From assembly GCF_031755915.1 (NCBI RefSeq), contig NC_083390.1:15841001-15905000 (forward strand): a stretch of 64,000 bases of DNA, given 5' to 3'. A program made the translations under genes and the position numbers. Shown here in pieces: positions 24,365 through 37,111 of this stretch; the stretch's first letter is position 1, and each line of letters opens with the position of its first letter. This stretch comes from Ziziphus jujuba (taxonomy: Eukaryota > Streptophyta > Magnoliopsida > Rosales > Rhamnaceae). The notes beneath the pieces were generated by a model. It made no database searches and had not been told where the DNA came from. It saw only the letters and a program-made list of their open reading frames with translations.

Positions 24365-27300
24365 AATATATATTTCGGAGTAGTAGATAGATGAGCATAC
24401 TTAGATGGCCATGTTATTTTTCATACAAGATTTAGAAGTGGCTTTTAACAAGGAATGAATTACTCAATTATATCTGATGTTCTGGTCCAGTATTTATTTA
24501 CTAGAAAACGGAAAAAGGAAACAGCACCTTAGCTTCAAAGTCATTTGAAAGATGACATTAGTCCAATAATAATTTTTTATTTTTTTATTTTTATTTTTTG
24601 GGTATTCTTTCTAAATTTTAGCATTTATGATGGTTAAATTGGTTGGTTGTTTATCATCTTCTCTGCTGGAGCTTGTCAATATTCATTTACATCAAGTGGT
24701 TACTGACATTCTTGGGTTACTATTTTTATGGATGATAGTTGAAACCTTGTAACTATTAACAAATTTGAATTTCTGTAATCTTCTTATCGATAAATACACA
24801 CAGGAGCACCAGCAAGAACAGTGGGATGGCGTGATCCTGGATTCATACACACTAGTTTTCTGAAAGAGCTGTGGCCAAATAGAGTGTATGTTGTGCCTTG
24901 TTCTATAATAGGGTGTTAGTTTTATGGTTTTTAATTTATTCAAATTGTTTTTGAAATATTTTGAAGTTTTATTTTTCTTCATATATATTAATCACAGTTA
25001 TGCAATGATTAATTAGGAATATTATTCAATTTCATGCCTTTTCTTTAAACTTCTTCATGAGACTGCTAGAGTGGCCAACAATTCAGGGGAATTCGACCCT
25101 CTAAACTTATTTTCTTTGAAATTCTATAATATATTAGAATTCAATGTGCACTTCAATGTCTATATCCTTGGTTTATCAAAACATGAAGACCCAAAATTTT
25201 GAGTTACTTATTCATTTAGTCTTGGGAAAAAGCTTGAGGTTGGAGCTGCAGAGATAGAAACTCAAGTTCCTATTCCTAGTATTCTATGCTTTCTTCCACG
25301 CAGGTATACATACAAGCTGGGGCATAGGTTGTACACTGGTAGATATGTTTGGAGTCAGAAGTATCATTTTAGAGCATCTCCTTATCCTGGTCAAAATTCA
25401 CCTCAACGTGTAGTCATTTTTGGTGACATGGGAAAGGTTTGAACCCTTGTTGAAAATTTTTGTGAATGTTGTATTTCAGACCCAAGTTTTCTTTGTCATT
25501 CTGATTGATGGCTGTAATAATAGCATGAGTGCATTGGTCAGTAAATTACTGAATATATAATTATATTGGTCATCTTGTATGTATATGTATAGATTTTTCA
25601 TAAATGAATTATTCTTTTTTTGTTAACCTTTTCACTAAAATAATATCACTAAGAAATTTCAATCTGAGAATGTAATCCTGTGCTGTAATGGAAATTTTGT
25701 ATATCAATTGCAAGCTTTTTGTTGGATGTTCTGAACCATATATCCTTTCACATGCAGGATGAAGCTGATGGGTCCAATGAATACAACAATTTCCAGCAAG
25801 GCTCTCTTAATACTACGAAGCAGCTTATTCAAGATTTGAATAATATTGATATTGTCTTCCATATTGGAGATATATGTTATGCAAATGGTTATCTTTCACA
25901 GTGGGACCAATTTACTGCACAGGTTGAGCCCATTGCATCAACTGTACCTTACATGATTGCAAGGTTTGACATTTTTTAAGTGTAACTTGTTTATTGTCAC
26001 ATCCGTCATCTTTCTTATTACGCAATTCGCGAATTTTCCTTTCAGCGGTAACCATGAACGTGACTGGCCAGGAACAGGTTCTTTCTATGGGAACATGGAT
26101 TCAGGGGGAGAATGTGGTGTTTTGGCTGAAACCATGTTTTATGTCCCTACTCAAAATAGAGCTAAGTTTTGGTATGAGACTGATGAATATAGCAACTATC
26201 AGTTTTAATTGTCACCTTGATGCAACTAAAAGTAAAATGTGAGCTTTTGATGTTGATACTGTAGTTGATTCTATTTTGTTCATACTTATGATCACTTGGC
26301 ATGCATCATAATATAAAAGCATGCCCTATACATTAAGATGTGTCTTAAGCTTATTAATTTTGTGGAATTGGATATTTATGGATTTCCAATATGATGAACA
26401 TATGGAACAATTTCCAAGTTTAGCTGCAAATTTTCCTAGTTCCCTAACTTTGCCTGTACATGCATTTTCCTCATTTACGAGGAGATGGTTCTGAATGTTA
26501 CTTTTTCTTTTGCCAGGTACTCCACTGACTACGGCATGTTTCACTTCTGCATAGCTGACACAGAGCATGACTGGAGAGAGGGAACAGAACAATACAAGTT
26601 CATTGAGAAATGCTTAGAGTCTGTTGATAGACAGAAGCAACCATGGCTAATCTTTCTTGCACATCGAGTGCTGGGATATTCTTCTTGCATCTGTTATGCA
26701 GAAGAAGGATCATTTGAGGAACCAATGGGGAGGGAGAGCCTTCAGAAACTCTGGCAGAAGTACAAGGTTGATATTGCAATCTATGGCCACGTGCACAACT
26801 ATGAAAGAACATGTCCTATATACCAGGTATTTCCACAACATTGCACTACAACAAACTTGTACTGCAATTCATGTTTCTTCGCTGATGTGAAAAGTTAAAT
26901 CAATCAGGTGCATGTTTTGAATTTAAATCAATCAGATGCATGTTTTGAATTTTTAATTCATAGTTACTTACCTTATTAGGCCAACTTAATTTGATATTAA
27001 ATCTGGTGTGCCTGCTATTATATATCACAAAGTACAACATCCTGAGTTTTGTTTCCATTGTACAACTTTTCTAACAATCGAATAAAAGAGAGAGAATAAT
27101 AAAATCTTTTATTCTTCATAGGAATAAAGACGATGACAGAGATTGGGAGAGTTTATTGAGATGGTTTTATTTTCAGTTACCATTTACTCTAATTTTCGTC
27201 TTAAAAGCTTGAGACCCTTAAGATTATGCAAAATATCCGTACTATATATCATTGTTTCAGTATCACAGCCACATGTAGAGTTTTACAATGTCCATGGTCA

Positions 27301-27669
27301 ATTGAACATGAATTAGACACCTAGATTGTTCAGTCAGTAACTGTCCTTATCTCCCTCCAACAGAACAAATGCACCAGAGACGAGAAGCACCATTATAACG
27401 GCACCTTGAATGGAACAATCCATGTGGTTGCCGGCGGAGGAGGAGCAAGTCTATCAACATTTACCACCTTCCAAACAAAATGGAGTCTTTTCAAAGATCA
27501 TGATTATGGGTTCGTCAAGCTTACAGCATTTGACCATTCGAACCTGTTGTTTGAGTACAAGAAGAGCAGCGACGGGAAGGTTTATGATTCCTTCAGATTA
27601 TCCAGAGATTACAGGGACATCTTGGCCTGCACTGTTGATAGCTGCCCGAGCATGACACTAGCATCATGA
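22383..27669 (+). CDS. Purple acid phosphatase, complete 12-exon gene (copy B)
   Basis: A secreted metallophosphoesterase of the purple acid phosphatase family (PAP1/PAP27 class), 618 residues. Exons: 22383-22571, 22785-22876, 23073-23139, 23252-23374, 23886-23978, 24187-24316, 24804-24885, 25304-25436, 25758-25963, 26046-26171, 26517-26826 and 27364-27669, with GT-AG borders and phases that agree throughout. Residues 1 to about 30 form a signal peptide (KLKLVILLVLLAILKEV). A fibronectin-like N-terminal domain follows to about residue 230, then the metallophosphatase domain. Metal-binding motifs are GDMGK (299-303), GDICY (340-344), GNHE (373-376), H463 in FLAHR, and GHVH (504-507). All seven expected ligand residues are present. 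The database label of the closest class as probably inactive is therefore not explained by loss of metal ligands. The start at 22383 precedes a second in-frame ATG at 22401. Copy A at 1-880 is its tandem sister. Confidence 0.95.
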
Positions 27670-30064
27670 TTTGAATCAAAGATGGAAAGTCTTTGCTAAT
27701 AAAATAGTTTCTTAATTATGTTCAAATATGTAGCTTCAAAGTTCAAAAACAGCATTGTATATATTTTCTCAGGATAATTTTTCTCATTGAAATCTTCTTT
27801 TGTTCGTATTATTGTAAATAGTCAAAAGGAACTGCTACCGATTATGTATAGAAGATTAATATTGTTTTCTATAAGGAAAGTGGTTTATTGTGAGTTGTTT
27901 CGGTTTTACTTGCCATCTGATAATGGTTGAAGATCACTAAATTTTCAGGAATATAATGGAAAGTATTTAATAAGAGATTTTAATTTTGGAAAATGACAAC
28001 CTAGCATTTATATGTGTTTTGTCCAAATGATGAAAACAGAGATAATGATAACCAGGATGATGATTCATGTGGTTCATCTATTTTCTAAGCCCATGGTTTT
28101 AAACCTCTACTCCAGTGTGTGGTCTAGAAATAGCTATATGTCACTAATAGTTATTAGTAGTGGAATCCATAATTTATATGGCAATCATTAACCGGTTTTA
28201 TTTAAATTTTTTTGACTAATCAAAACTAAAAAATTATAAATTTGTAGTTATTATGTCAATTAAATTGGTACATCAGCTCTTATTTTAAGTTTTGTTATGT
28301 TATTGCGTTCACCAAATGATAAATTTTAATTGAAATATTTAGTTTTATTATTTTTTTATATTAAAATCCTAAAAATGAATTTTTTAATAGTAACCGTTTA
28401 AACTATCATATGATATTATATCAGCTAACATATGGATTTAATTGATAATCATGCATCCATAATGATAAATAACATTTTATTTTTATTTTTTTATGGTAAC
28501 AAAATAATTATTTTCCCTTTTAGAAAATATTTATTAAAAAAAATAACAAAAAGAAAAAGTAATTGCCTTGATGGAAATTGAATAAAGTCACTGCCAAAAT
28601 TGTGGATAAGGACCAAAAAAAATTAGGGAATACAAAGGCAAACCTTCTATTGTGTAATCTTGCTATAAAAGGAAATATTCTAAATTTACTATTAAAAATA
28701 TATATGGTGAAAAAATCAATACAATTATTGTGATTTCTTGTTATCCTAAATCTTTAGTTAGTTTATTTTTAGGGACAGATTATAAATCCTTGTTTGCCCA
28801 TTATTAAAAATTACTTTCCACTTCCTTTTTTATTTTTCACATGAATAAAAACAAAATAAATATAATTAAATTTTCCAACTAATACCCTACCACTCAACTT
28901 CCAAGTATAATTCTCATAGGTTAGTGCTCTTCTGCTTACCTAAAGTTTTTCCTACCAATTCAGCAAAAGAATTATTTCCAACCAAAATTGAGACGGCTAT
29001 AACAATTAAATTGCCTTTATAGTATTACAAATTTCAAATATGCCACTACTTTGACTACTGGATATACTTTTTTTAAATTGAAATACGTTTACATTGATGC
29101 ATTAATAAAATCTTAAAAATGTCATAAGGGAAAAAAAAAAAAAACTTAACAATTAAACAAAAAATTTAGTAAATAAATTTGGTTACCTTTTCAACCGCCA
29201 ATATAAAAAAAAAATTTGGTTGTCTTTGGTCATAAATCTCAAATCCTGTCAAAGAAAAATTAGTGCTAATAATAATAATAATATAATGATAAAGAAAATT
29301 TTATGCACAATTATAAAGCACGTCCATAATCAAATATTCAACAATTTTTCATGTAGAACTCATACTCTTTAAAATTATACAGCATGATTATTTATCGTGA
29401 TAATATAATAATCATTGTGAATGCATCTTATAAAATAAAAAAATAAAAAACTTATTATATATATATATATATATACTTTCCCAATCACAGATTAAAAAAG
29501 AAAAAAAATGACAAAAACAGAAAGAACTTTGTGTTTTTTTTTTTTTTTTTTTTGAGATGCAATGAAAAAAAAAAATGCTTCTCATGGATTTAAAAAAAAA
29601 AAAAAAAGCATAAAAAAGGTTATATCATATCATCTCGCATAATTTTTAATCATCATGTAATATTTCATTTTTTTTTTATTTGGTTAAAATTGTCATGTAA
29701 ATTTAATAAACATGTATATGAAATAAACCATACCAGTGATACAAAATATTTGATAATAAATCCATTGCACCATATAATATATATTTTTTATGAATCCGTC
29801 GCATCATATAAGTTTTTGCTTATGCAGTCAATGTATTATTAGTTTAATCAATCAAGGCTGATTTTGTTTGGATATCCTCATTTTTGTCATCTGGAAATGT
29901 CTGCTCTTATAGACGCTGCCAAATTTTAACTTTTCGATCCCATACAGTATCTTCATTAACAATAATCAATTCATTACCAACAACAAAAATATTTCCTTTT
30001 TTTTTTTTTTTTCTTTTTTCCTTCTAATTATTCAGCTTTCATCTACTCCATACAGAAAAAAAGC

Positions 30065-30095
<31 letters not shown>

Positions 30096-30470
30096 GGGTT
30101 GATCGATTTTGGGGTTATATCAGTTTGCTCTCACACTGGTACTTGGTTGACATTTTTAATTATATCCTTTATATAAAACTCCCTCTTCAACTTCTTCCAT
30201 TTTCAATATTGGATTTCATGTCTCGATTTTCATTGATAAACAAAAAGGAATATAATTTCTGTCACTTTCTCTGTAAACCAATTTTCTTTTAGGGGTTCTT
30301 GATTGTTTCAAGAAGTGGAGGAGTTTTTTTTTTTTTTTTTTGGGTGGGTTTCCTTGATTATCATCAATCTTATTGTTCTATTAAACTTTTGGGTTTTTGT
30401 TGTTGGGTTTTGAGAAACAAAGTAGGCTCTGTTTCCAAGGAAGATATTCTGACTTACTGGGTCACCATTT
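27670..30470. other. Intergenic, 3' flank of PAP copy B and promoter of the POLAR-like gene
   Basis: AT-rich DNA without a recognisable gene. It includes an (AT)n run at about 29458-29474, several poly-T or poly-A tracts (29537-29552, 29590-29607, 30000-30012, 30068-30095), and short local direct repeats. The region 30090-30470 may contain the 5' leader of the next gene. Confidence 0.5.
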
Positions 30471-30502
30471 CTATGATCAAAGAGAGAGAGAGAGAGAGAG
30501 AG

Positions 30503-33500
30503 ATGGGTTTTTGGATAGGTACAGCTGCTGTTGGTTATGTAACAAAGTGTTGGCAGAAACTATTTTCAAGGAAAAGTTCATCAAAATCAATTCCAGCGGA
30601 TTCAGTCCATGGGAAAACCGAAATCAATGCTGATTTGGGATTTCAAGTAGCTTCTACAAGTGGGAAAGATTGTGAAGGGTGTCAAGCTCCATTAATTGAA
30701 TATGGAAGAGAAAAGATTGATGGGCTTTCTGGTGAACTAGTTTCTGACTTGACTTTGACAGGAAAATGTGGTTACTTACAGAGATTTCAAGGAAGAAGAA
30801 ATCATAGAAGTTGTTCTACTGGTTATGCTGTTAAACTACCGAGTCCCTTAGAAAGTAGTAGTCTCACAGCTCAGTTTCTGTATGGAAATCATACTAGAAT
30901 GGAAGACTATGTGTATAGTCCATTTTCATCACCATGCACAATGACAGTAAGCCCTTTGATGGTCAAAGATGGAAGCAGAAGAATCAGTATTAATTTCAAT
31001 AAGAAGACATTGTTGGAGAATGGGGATGAGGTTCAAAATCATCGTGGCCTGGAAAAGTATAAAACGAGATTGAGATCAGTCGAATATGCAAGAATTAGGA
31101 AGCAAAATGTAAGAAGAGGGAGATATAGAAGACGGAGCAACTTCGCAACAAGAGCATTCACTGAACCAGTTCATTCACAGGGTTATATCCCTTGTCTTCA
31201 TCCCCTAATAAACTTTTTCAGTGCCAATTTGTATTTTGGATCTTTGATTTTCTTCTCTCAAGAGGAATTTGTTTTACTGTACTTTTATTGAAATATAGTT
31301 TCTTTCACAACTTCAAAACTTGAAACTTTTGCAAGCAATTTTAGAGAGTTCAATTTTTCGTAGATATAGTAAGAACAATTGTTTTTATAAGACTTTGGGA
31401 GCTTTTCAGCCAAACAAGACTGATAGCCATCATTGTTTGCTAAAAAGCACAATCATCTGCTCTTGAGTATTCTAGATCTCACTTTAAAAAAAAAACTTAG
31501 TGCAGAAGAAAGTATAACATTATGATTCTATGGAATATCTTCTATTCTATAACAATTTGATGTGAGCTTTACAGTTATCTGAAATATACCAAAATTCATA
31601 GCCAAGTTTATTATCTCTTTCTTTTCAACACACAGACAGAGAAACAATTTTTTTTTTTTTTTGGCTTAAATATAGAGAAGTTAGTGCTGAAAATTTTGTA
31701 TTTTTGCCAGGCTCTTCCAAGGGAATGGTTCTTTTCTTCCTCGGGGTCACTGTTGGTATGGTTTCCACCATCATTGCTACTAAAAGAGAAATGGACAAGT
31801 TAAATGAGCAGTTGAAGCAGACTCAAAACTTGGTTGAAGATTTAAATGAGGAGCTTGTGATGAAAGATTTGCTGATGGTAAAGGAGCTCACTATCGATGG
31901 TTCGGAATGCCAGGGAACATATGAACACTCTGTGGTCAATGGTATATCAACTGCATTTTCCCCTGAAAGAAAACTAGATAAAGTTGCTCATTGTGGTAGC
32001 AAAGAGTCTGATGATATAAAGGCATACTACTCTGAAGAAAGGAGTAAAATTGAGGCAGAGCTTGAAGCTGAGCTGGAGTTGCTGGAACTAAACATCAAGA
32101 AATCTAGCTTGCAGAGAACATCCCACTATGATATGGTAATTATGCACATAATCTTTTTAAGATTCTATAGCGTGGATACTGTATTATGTCAGAATTTCCA
32201 ATAGTTGTATGATCTACATATTGAAATTATCCATGAAAAATCGAAGTATTTAGTCCAAGGGAATTAATTATCCCTTCTATACATTTCGTTTGCAAAGAAT
32301 GTATGGCTAATTGATTCATTGAGATATTGCGTGTCAAATGCAGCATTGGTAGACGAGATGAATGTGAATTTTCCTGAGGTTTTCAATTAATATTCTATTG
32401 CCTGTATGACTTTTGATCACATTGTTTATAATCTTCATACAAGTTCAAAAGAAAATTTTAGTTGTAAATTTTGATGTTTGCTTAAATGATAATGCTTAGA
32501 AAGGATAAATTTTGCCCATTTGTCCTCCCAGACTTTTGGCATTAAATAATAATTCTGAGCCTCATGTTTACGGTAACCAAATTGCCATTTTCTTTCCAAG
32601 AGTTACAATAGTTTTTCTTATGGTTAATGTTGCCAACTTCATGTTTAGCACAATGAAAATTCCACTTCTTATGATATACAATCTGGGGGAAAAAAATGAG
32701 TTTTCTCTTGGGATCTAAATTTCAGTCTTCTGAAATTTCCTTGCAGGTGGATTCGTACTTCGGAAAAGATGAGTTTCAAGGAGATCTGAAGCTTGACAAG
32801 CTCAACTGGGATTTAGACCATGGCAAAAGCAGGACTCCTATTAGTCACACTAGTGAAGCAAATGCTGTGTCACCTTGGGAGCTGAGTTTTCATCTTCATG
32901 AAATCATCCAGTCGAGGCTCCAAGATCGTATCATGGAACTTGAGAGAGAACTTGAAAATAGCCAAAAAATGGTTCAGTCCATGGATCTAGAAAAAATAGT
33001 GCCTAAGAGGAACTCCTATAGTGAATTAGGATCTCAATCTACTGAAGATATCCCAGCTGGGATTCAAGAAGTTAGTGAGTTGGACTGTCATTTGACGACC
33101 AACTTGTCAGAAGAGCTAAATTCTTCCAACCAGGCTTATGAGGAGACTAACAAGATGACTAAAATGGACAAAGAAGCTCCAACAGACACAATGTGTTTCC
33201 GTGACTGCATTCACAGAGTAAAACATCCTTTTGACAAGAAACCATCAGAAGGCCAAAATGGAGGGGATAACTTTTTCGTTTCGCATTATGGTTTCAACGA
33301 AGAAAGATGGTCAAGGTTCTTAAATCATGATAAAATAACGCCATGGGAGGAAAGCTTTCCTGGGAGCTTCAGATCATCTAAGATTGCTGAGAATGCAGAT
33401 ATCGACGAAGGTGATGAAGATGAGATAGACAAGCATTTGATAAAGAAGATTGTGGAGAAATCAAGAAGAGGGTATCACCCTTCAGTTTTGAATGCTCAAA

Positions 33501-33574
33501 GATTGTTTCTGTGTTCAATAGATGATGATAAAATTCTTCATTTAGAAGAAAAAGAATACATGTATTCTGTATAG
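30503..33574 (+). CDS. POLAR-like protein (three exons)
   Basis: Likely member of the plant POLAR / POLAR-LIKE family, which acts at the cell cortex in polarity during asymmetric division in the stomatal lineage (family knowledge). Exons 30503-31181, 31711-32135 and 32747-33574 join in phase to give 643 residues, ending at TAG 33572-33574. Residues 1-226 are basic and poorly conserved (MGFWIGTAAVGYVTKCW start). Exon 2 opens with a hydrophobic segment (MVLFFLGVTVGMVSTIIA, about residues 231-248) followed by a coiled coil (KREMDKLNEQLKQTQNLVED, then NEELVMKD), the family hallmark. Exon 3 carries SPWELSFHLHEIIQSRLQDR and a second coiled coil (MELERELENSQ), then an acidic C-terminus. The ATG at 30503 was chosen. 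An in-frame ATG at 30473 would add a Glu/Arg run encoded by a (GA)n microsatellite. Function is inferred from family similarity remembered, not searched. Confidence 0.78.
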
Positions 33575-34428
33575 TCTAGTCTTAGGCATCTAATTTTTTT
33601 AACTCAAAGATACAGAATGAAAGATAATGATTAACAGTTTAATGGTTTACAGAAATTGAACACACTGTTCAGTCTAATATTGTAATCCTAATTCCTCTTT
33701 CTCTTTGACAAAGAGATATGTCTTCCAAGTTCAATTTTTCCATCCATATTCTCATCATGGAAAATAAGATGGTGAGTTGGTGTTATTCTGACAAAGCGAG
33801 CTTTCAATTTTCTTCAACCTATGGCTCTCCTAGAATAAGCAAGAACAATTCTACAAGAACTGCCAACTTTCCACTTTATACCATCCTATTCTACCATTTG
33901 ATCAAAGTTAAAAGGCATGAAATGTTATAGGTATATATGAAGCTTATGAAATGCAGAAAAGCAACAGAAAGAGGTCACTTGGATTTTTATAGTAATATAT
34001 ATTTCCAAATGTCGTTTACTTTCCATCCAAAGTGGTATAAGACATACGGCAATTGAGACAGAAGACAAGGCAGTTGATGCAGCATGAATGAGATCTAGAG
34101 GACTATTATTGCTGGAAAACTAGAAAAATTATTTATTTTCCAAAAACATAAATAAATAGAAATATATAAAAAGTAATTATGATTATAACTTTTTCATAAT
34201 ATGAATCTTATATGAAATTCATAATCTTAATCATATATGAAAATGTGTTATAGGGTCTAGGTGACAACCTGAAAAATGTCTTCTTCAACTGAGCAGGCTT
34301 CTGCTTACAGGGGACAATAAATATAAACCAAAGAGAGGAGGTCGAAGATAGCATAATAAAATGGCTATGGGACTTTTACCCAAAAAAAATCTCAAGTTTG
34401 CATTTATAAATGATTTGCATTGTACAAT
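33575..34428. other. Convergent 3' flanks, no gene seen
   Basis: The POLAR-like gene (plus) and the magnesium transporter gene (minus) converge here. The stretch probably holds both 3' untranslated regions. One 70-codon open frame (33718-33930) has no recognisable motif. No terminator-type structure can be named. Confidence 0.5.
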
Positions 34429-37111
34429 TTACAGAGGAAAGAGCTTCTTGTGTCTAAAATAAAACAGGAAAGAAGAGTACAATAAGCAACAGAAAATACC
34501 AGTTATAAGGAGAACCCAAGTAAAAGCAGATGGATAATCAAATATAGTTGCTGTAAAGTTCGTTCCAAACACACCAGTTACAGCAGCAAATATTGTAGCC
34601 ACAAAGGTAGCTGCTGTAAGTAGTAACTCAAATTGAATGAGATGGTTCTGAACATTGCCCTGTTCATACATCGAGTGCAAAATTCAAATTCTTTGGCATG
34701 CATGTACTGCACTTCAAAGAAATATAAGGAAATGGCATCACAAAATGTAGAAGTTGGAAACAACTGCATACCAGTTTTATGTTGATCAAGTCTTCAGTAT
34801 CATCAATATATTCTTTCAGCTGCGTCACCAATAAAAGAAATCAAAATTTGGTAATATTTACAAATTACAGTGACAATTCTTAGAGGTCACTAAAGACTTT
34901 ATCATAAGGAGAGAAATCACCCTCTTCTATATTTTAATAACCGTCCTTTTTCAAATAGAAGAACTTTACTGATTTGTGAATAATCTCCAATTTACATTGC
35001 GAAAGTCACAACTTCAAATAAAATAAAATAAGAAAACTACGTCAAAGTGAGCCAAACATCCCATACCGATAACAACTTGCTGAAAGAATTGTCAATCACG
35101 ACAAAGTATGCTTCAAGCAGCATTTCCAGTTGTGCAATATTTTCTCCACTATTAGATGAACTAATTACGCTTGCATGTTTGCTTGAACTCACAATTGTGC
35201 TAAACGCCCTCTGCAATTTCTGCACTCCGCTGACGGACCCCACTGGGGACACAGGAGCAGATATTGAATGTACCTTGGCCTCACCTGAGGTATTACTTTG
35301 AAAACAAAGGTCATTTAAAGGATAACCCTCTGAGCGTTGTTTCTTCTCAGTCAGATGCATCTCAGCCATGTCACCATCATCATCCATGAGATGCTCAAGT
35401 TCATCACGAACCTGGAGAAATTCAAAGGCTCATATATAGACATTGAAAGCATGGAGGCACTCAAAATTTGACTAGATATCAATCATATGTACCTTCTGAA
35501 CCCGCTGTGTCAAGGCAAGAAGGTGACCTTTAAGTCTGCGTGCACGTTCTAGGTTAAGAGTATTAATAGAGGATGCTAGTTCATCTAGCAAAGGATATAT
35601 CTCCATTTCTAGCTCTGTTACCTACCAATATCATATCCATAAACTTCTTTAATGTAATGAATTTGTGTTGATGATGTTTCATGCTTAATATGCTTTCTGA
35701 GATTCTAATCGTTCGACTTTTTTTCAAAATCTGATTTAATAATTCACCATTCACATATGGCAGAGAAAGATATAATAGTTGGCAACATAACACTCATAGC
35801 TTTCTATGACCATGCAATAATAAGATACAATAGTTGGCAACATAACACTCATAACATTCTACGACCATGCAATAATCTTCTGTTCAACCAACATTTGACC
35901 AAATCCACCCTTGGAGGACTAGATGTTATGAGACTTCATGCTTACAACCATACTTGAGAGCTGGGAACAATTCTACTTAAATTACTCTCCGTTCTAACTT
36001 CTCCAGTTAGTTATCCAAGCAAATAAATGCATACGAAAAACATAGATTTAAGGGAGGATACGAGTCTAATTTAAATTGAATGGCAGAAAAGATTTCAAGA
36101 ATCCAGCTCTAAGTAATAGAAACGATAGAATAGGGAAGGTGCAAAAGAAGAAGTAACCTTCACAGATAACAAAAATTTATTTGTTAGAAACTTGACAATT
36201 TGTTGATTTTCTCTTTTTTAACCAAACCTCAGTTAAATAAATAAAAGCTATATTTCCATCCAGATGGTTGTTTTATTTATGACTTATAAGGATTATAATT
36301 TTAAATATATGTTTAATAACTTGAACAGAACCACAAACAGATAGTAGTGCACTGATGCACATAATCAAACCTGAGCATCTAGGGACATGCATGTTAGTTC
36401 CAAAGCCAACTCCAGTGCTCTAAACTCAAAAGGCAGATCATCTGAAACAAATTGCACGCACTTTTAGCAATGCATTCAATATGTACCTTGTATGTAACTG
36501 AAAGACACAAGAAAGAAGCTTAAGGTAGGTTTGCAAAAGAAGAAAAATAAACTAAAACTAAAGGACTTCCCTCCGACAGACAAGATATTACTAAAAATAA
36601 CAAGTGGAAATTTAAAAGCACGAGCCCTTAGAGGCAGTCAAGGCCATTACTTTTATCTATATTTGGATTCTTTACCAGATTGATCTTTGCTTGACTGAAG
36701 GCGCTTGCACAATTCTGACTCATACTCAACAACACATCCATCTAAGGAATTCATCAGTATAACCTCCTGAGCTGTGATTATACACCTGATCTGTTCAAGA
36801 CTGACTACAATAGCCTTATCTCTTCCTAATATTGTAGAAGGGTAAATGAACAAAGGATCCAAAAGCCGGAGATCTCTGGCAGGCAAAGAACAATGTCTCA
36901 TAATAGCAGCCTTGTCAAGCTCCAAAACCTTCGAGTTTCCATTCTCATCAATTTTTATCCAAGAACGACTTCCATGACCTCTCTTCTTGAAGCCCTGAAT
37001 AAAAGGCAACCCACGAAATCCATGCCCATCTAAATGTAACCTTCCAGCATTATGAGAAGGGATGGATTCAGAAATATCTGAAGGAAGAAAAGGTGTTTGT
37101 GATTCTTCCAT
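34429..37111 (-). CDS. MRS2/CorA-type magnesium transporter (six exons), with GTN instead of GMN
   Basis: A plant MRS2 (MGT) member of the CorA superfamily, a pentameric Mg2+ channel in plasma or internal membranes (family knowledge). Exons in transcript order: 37111-36676, 36441-36371, 35621-35493, 35411-35067, 34819-34772 and 34659-34429, giving 419 residues with matching phases. Landmarks: SWIKIDENG, LPARDLRLLDPLFIYPSTIL, AIVVSLEQIRCIITA, LPFEFRALELALE, LNLERARRLKGHLLALTQRV, RDELEHLMDDDGDMAEMHL, then two C-terminal membrane helices beginning GNVQNHLIQFELLL. Between the helices the CorA signature GMN is expected. Here codons 375-377 read G-T-N, because the middle codon at 34563-34561 is ACG. 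Everything else looks intact, so this is a natural variant, a dying gene or a base error. A 5' leader intron likely spans about 37170-38252, with a leader exon at about 38253-38320. The group-B (MRS2-1/3/5-like) assignment is from motif memory. Confidence 0.92.
35774..35883. repeat. Tandem duplication, 55-bp unit, in an intron of the MRS2 gene
   Basis: Two copies of AATAGTTGGCAACATAACAC followed by a TCATAGC-type and CTA(T/C)GACCATGCAATAA segment, starting near 35774 and 35829. The copies differ at a few bases. The intron is the one between the second and third coding exons. Confidence 0.75.

Noticed and set aside
25957..26242. Open frames running past the PAP exon 10 border
   Set aside because: They read into introns. 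The family sequence is restored only by splicing at 25963/26046 and 26171/26517.
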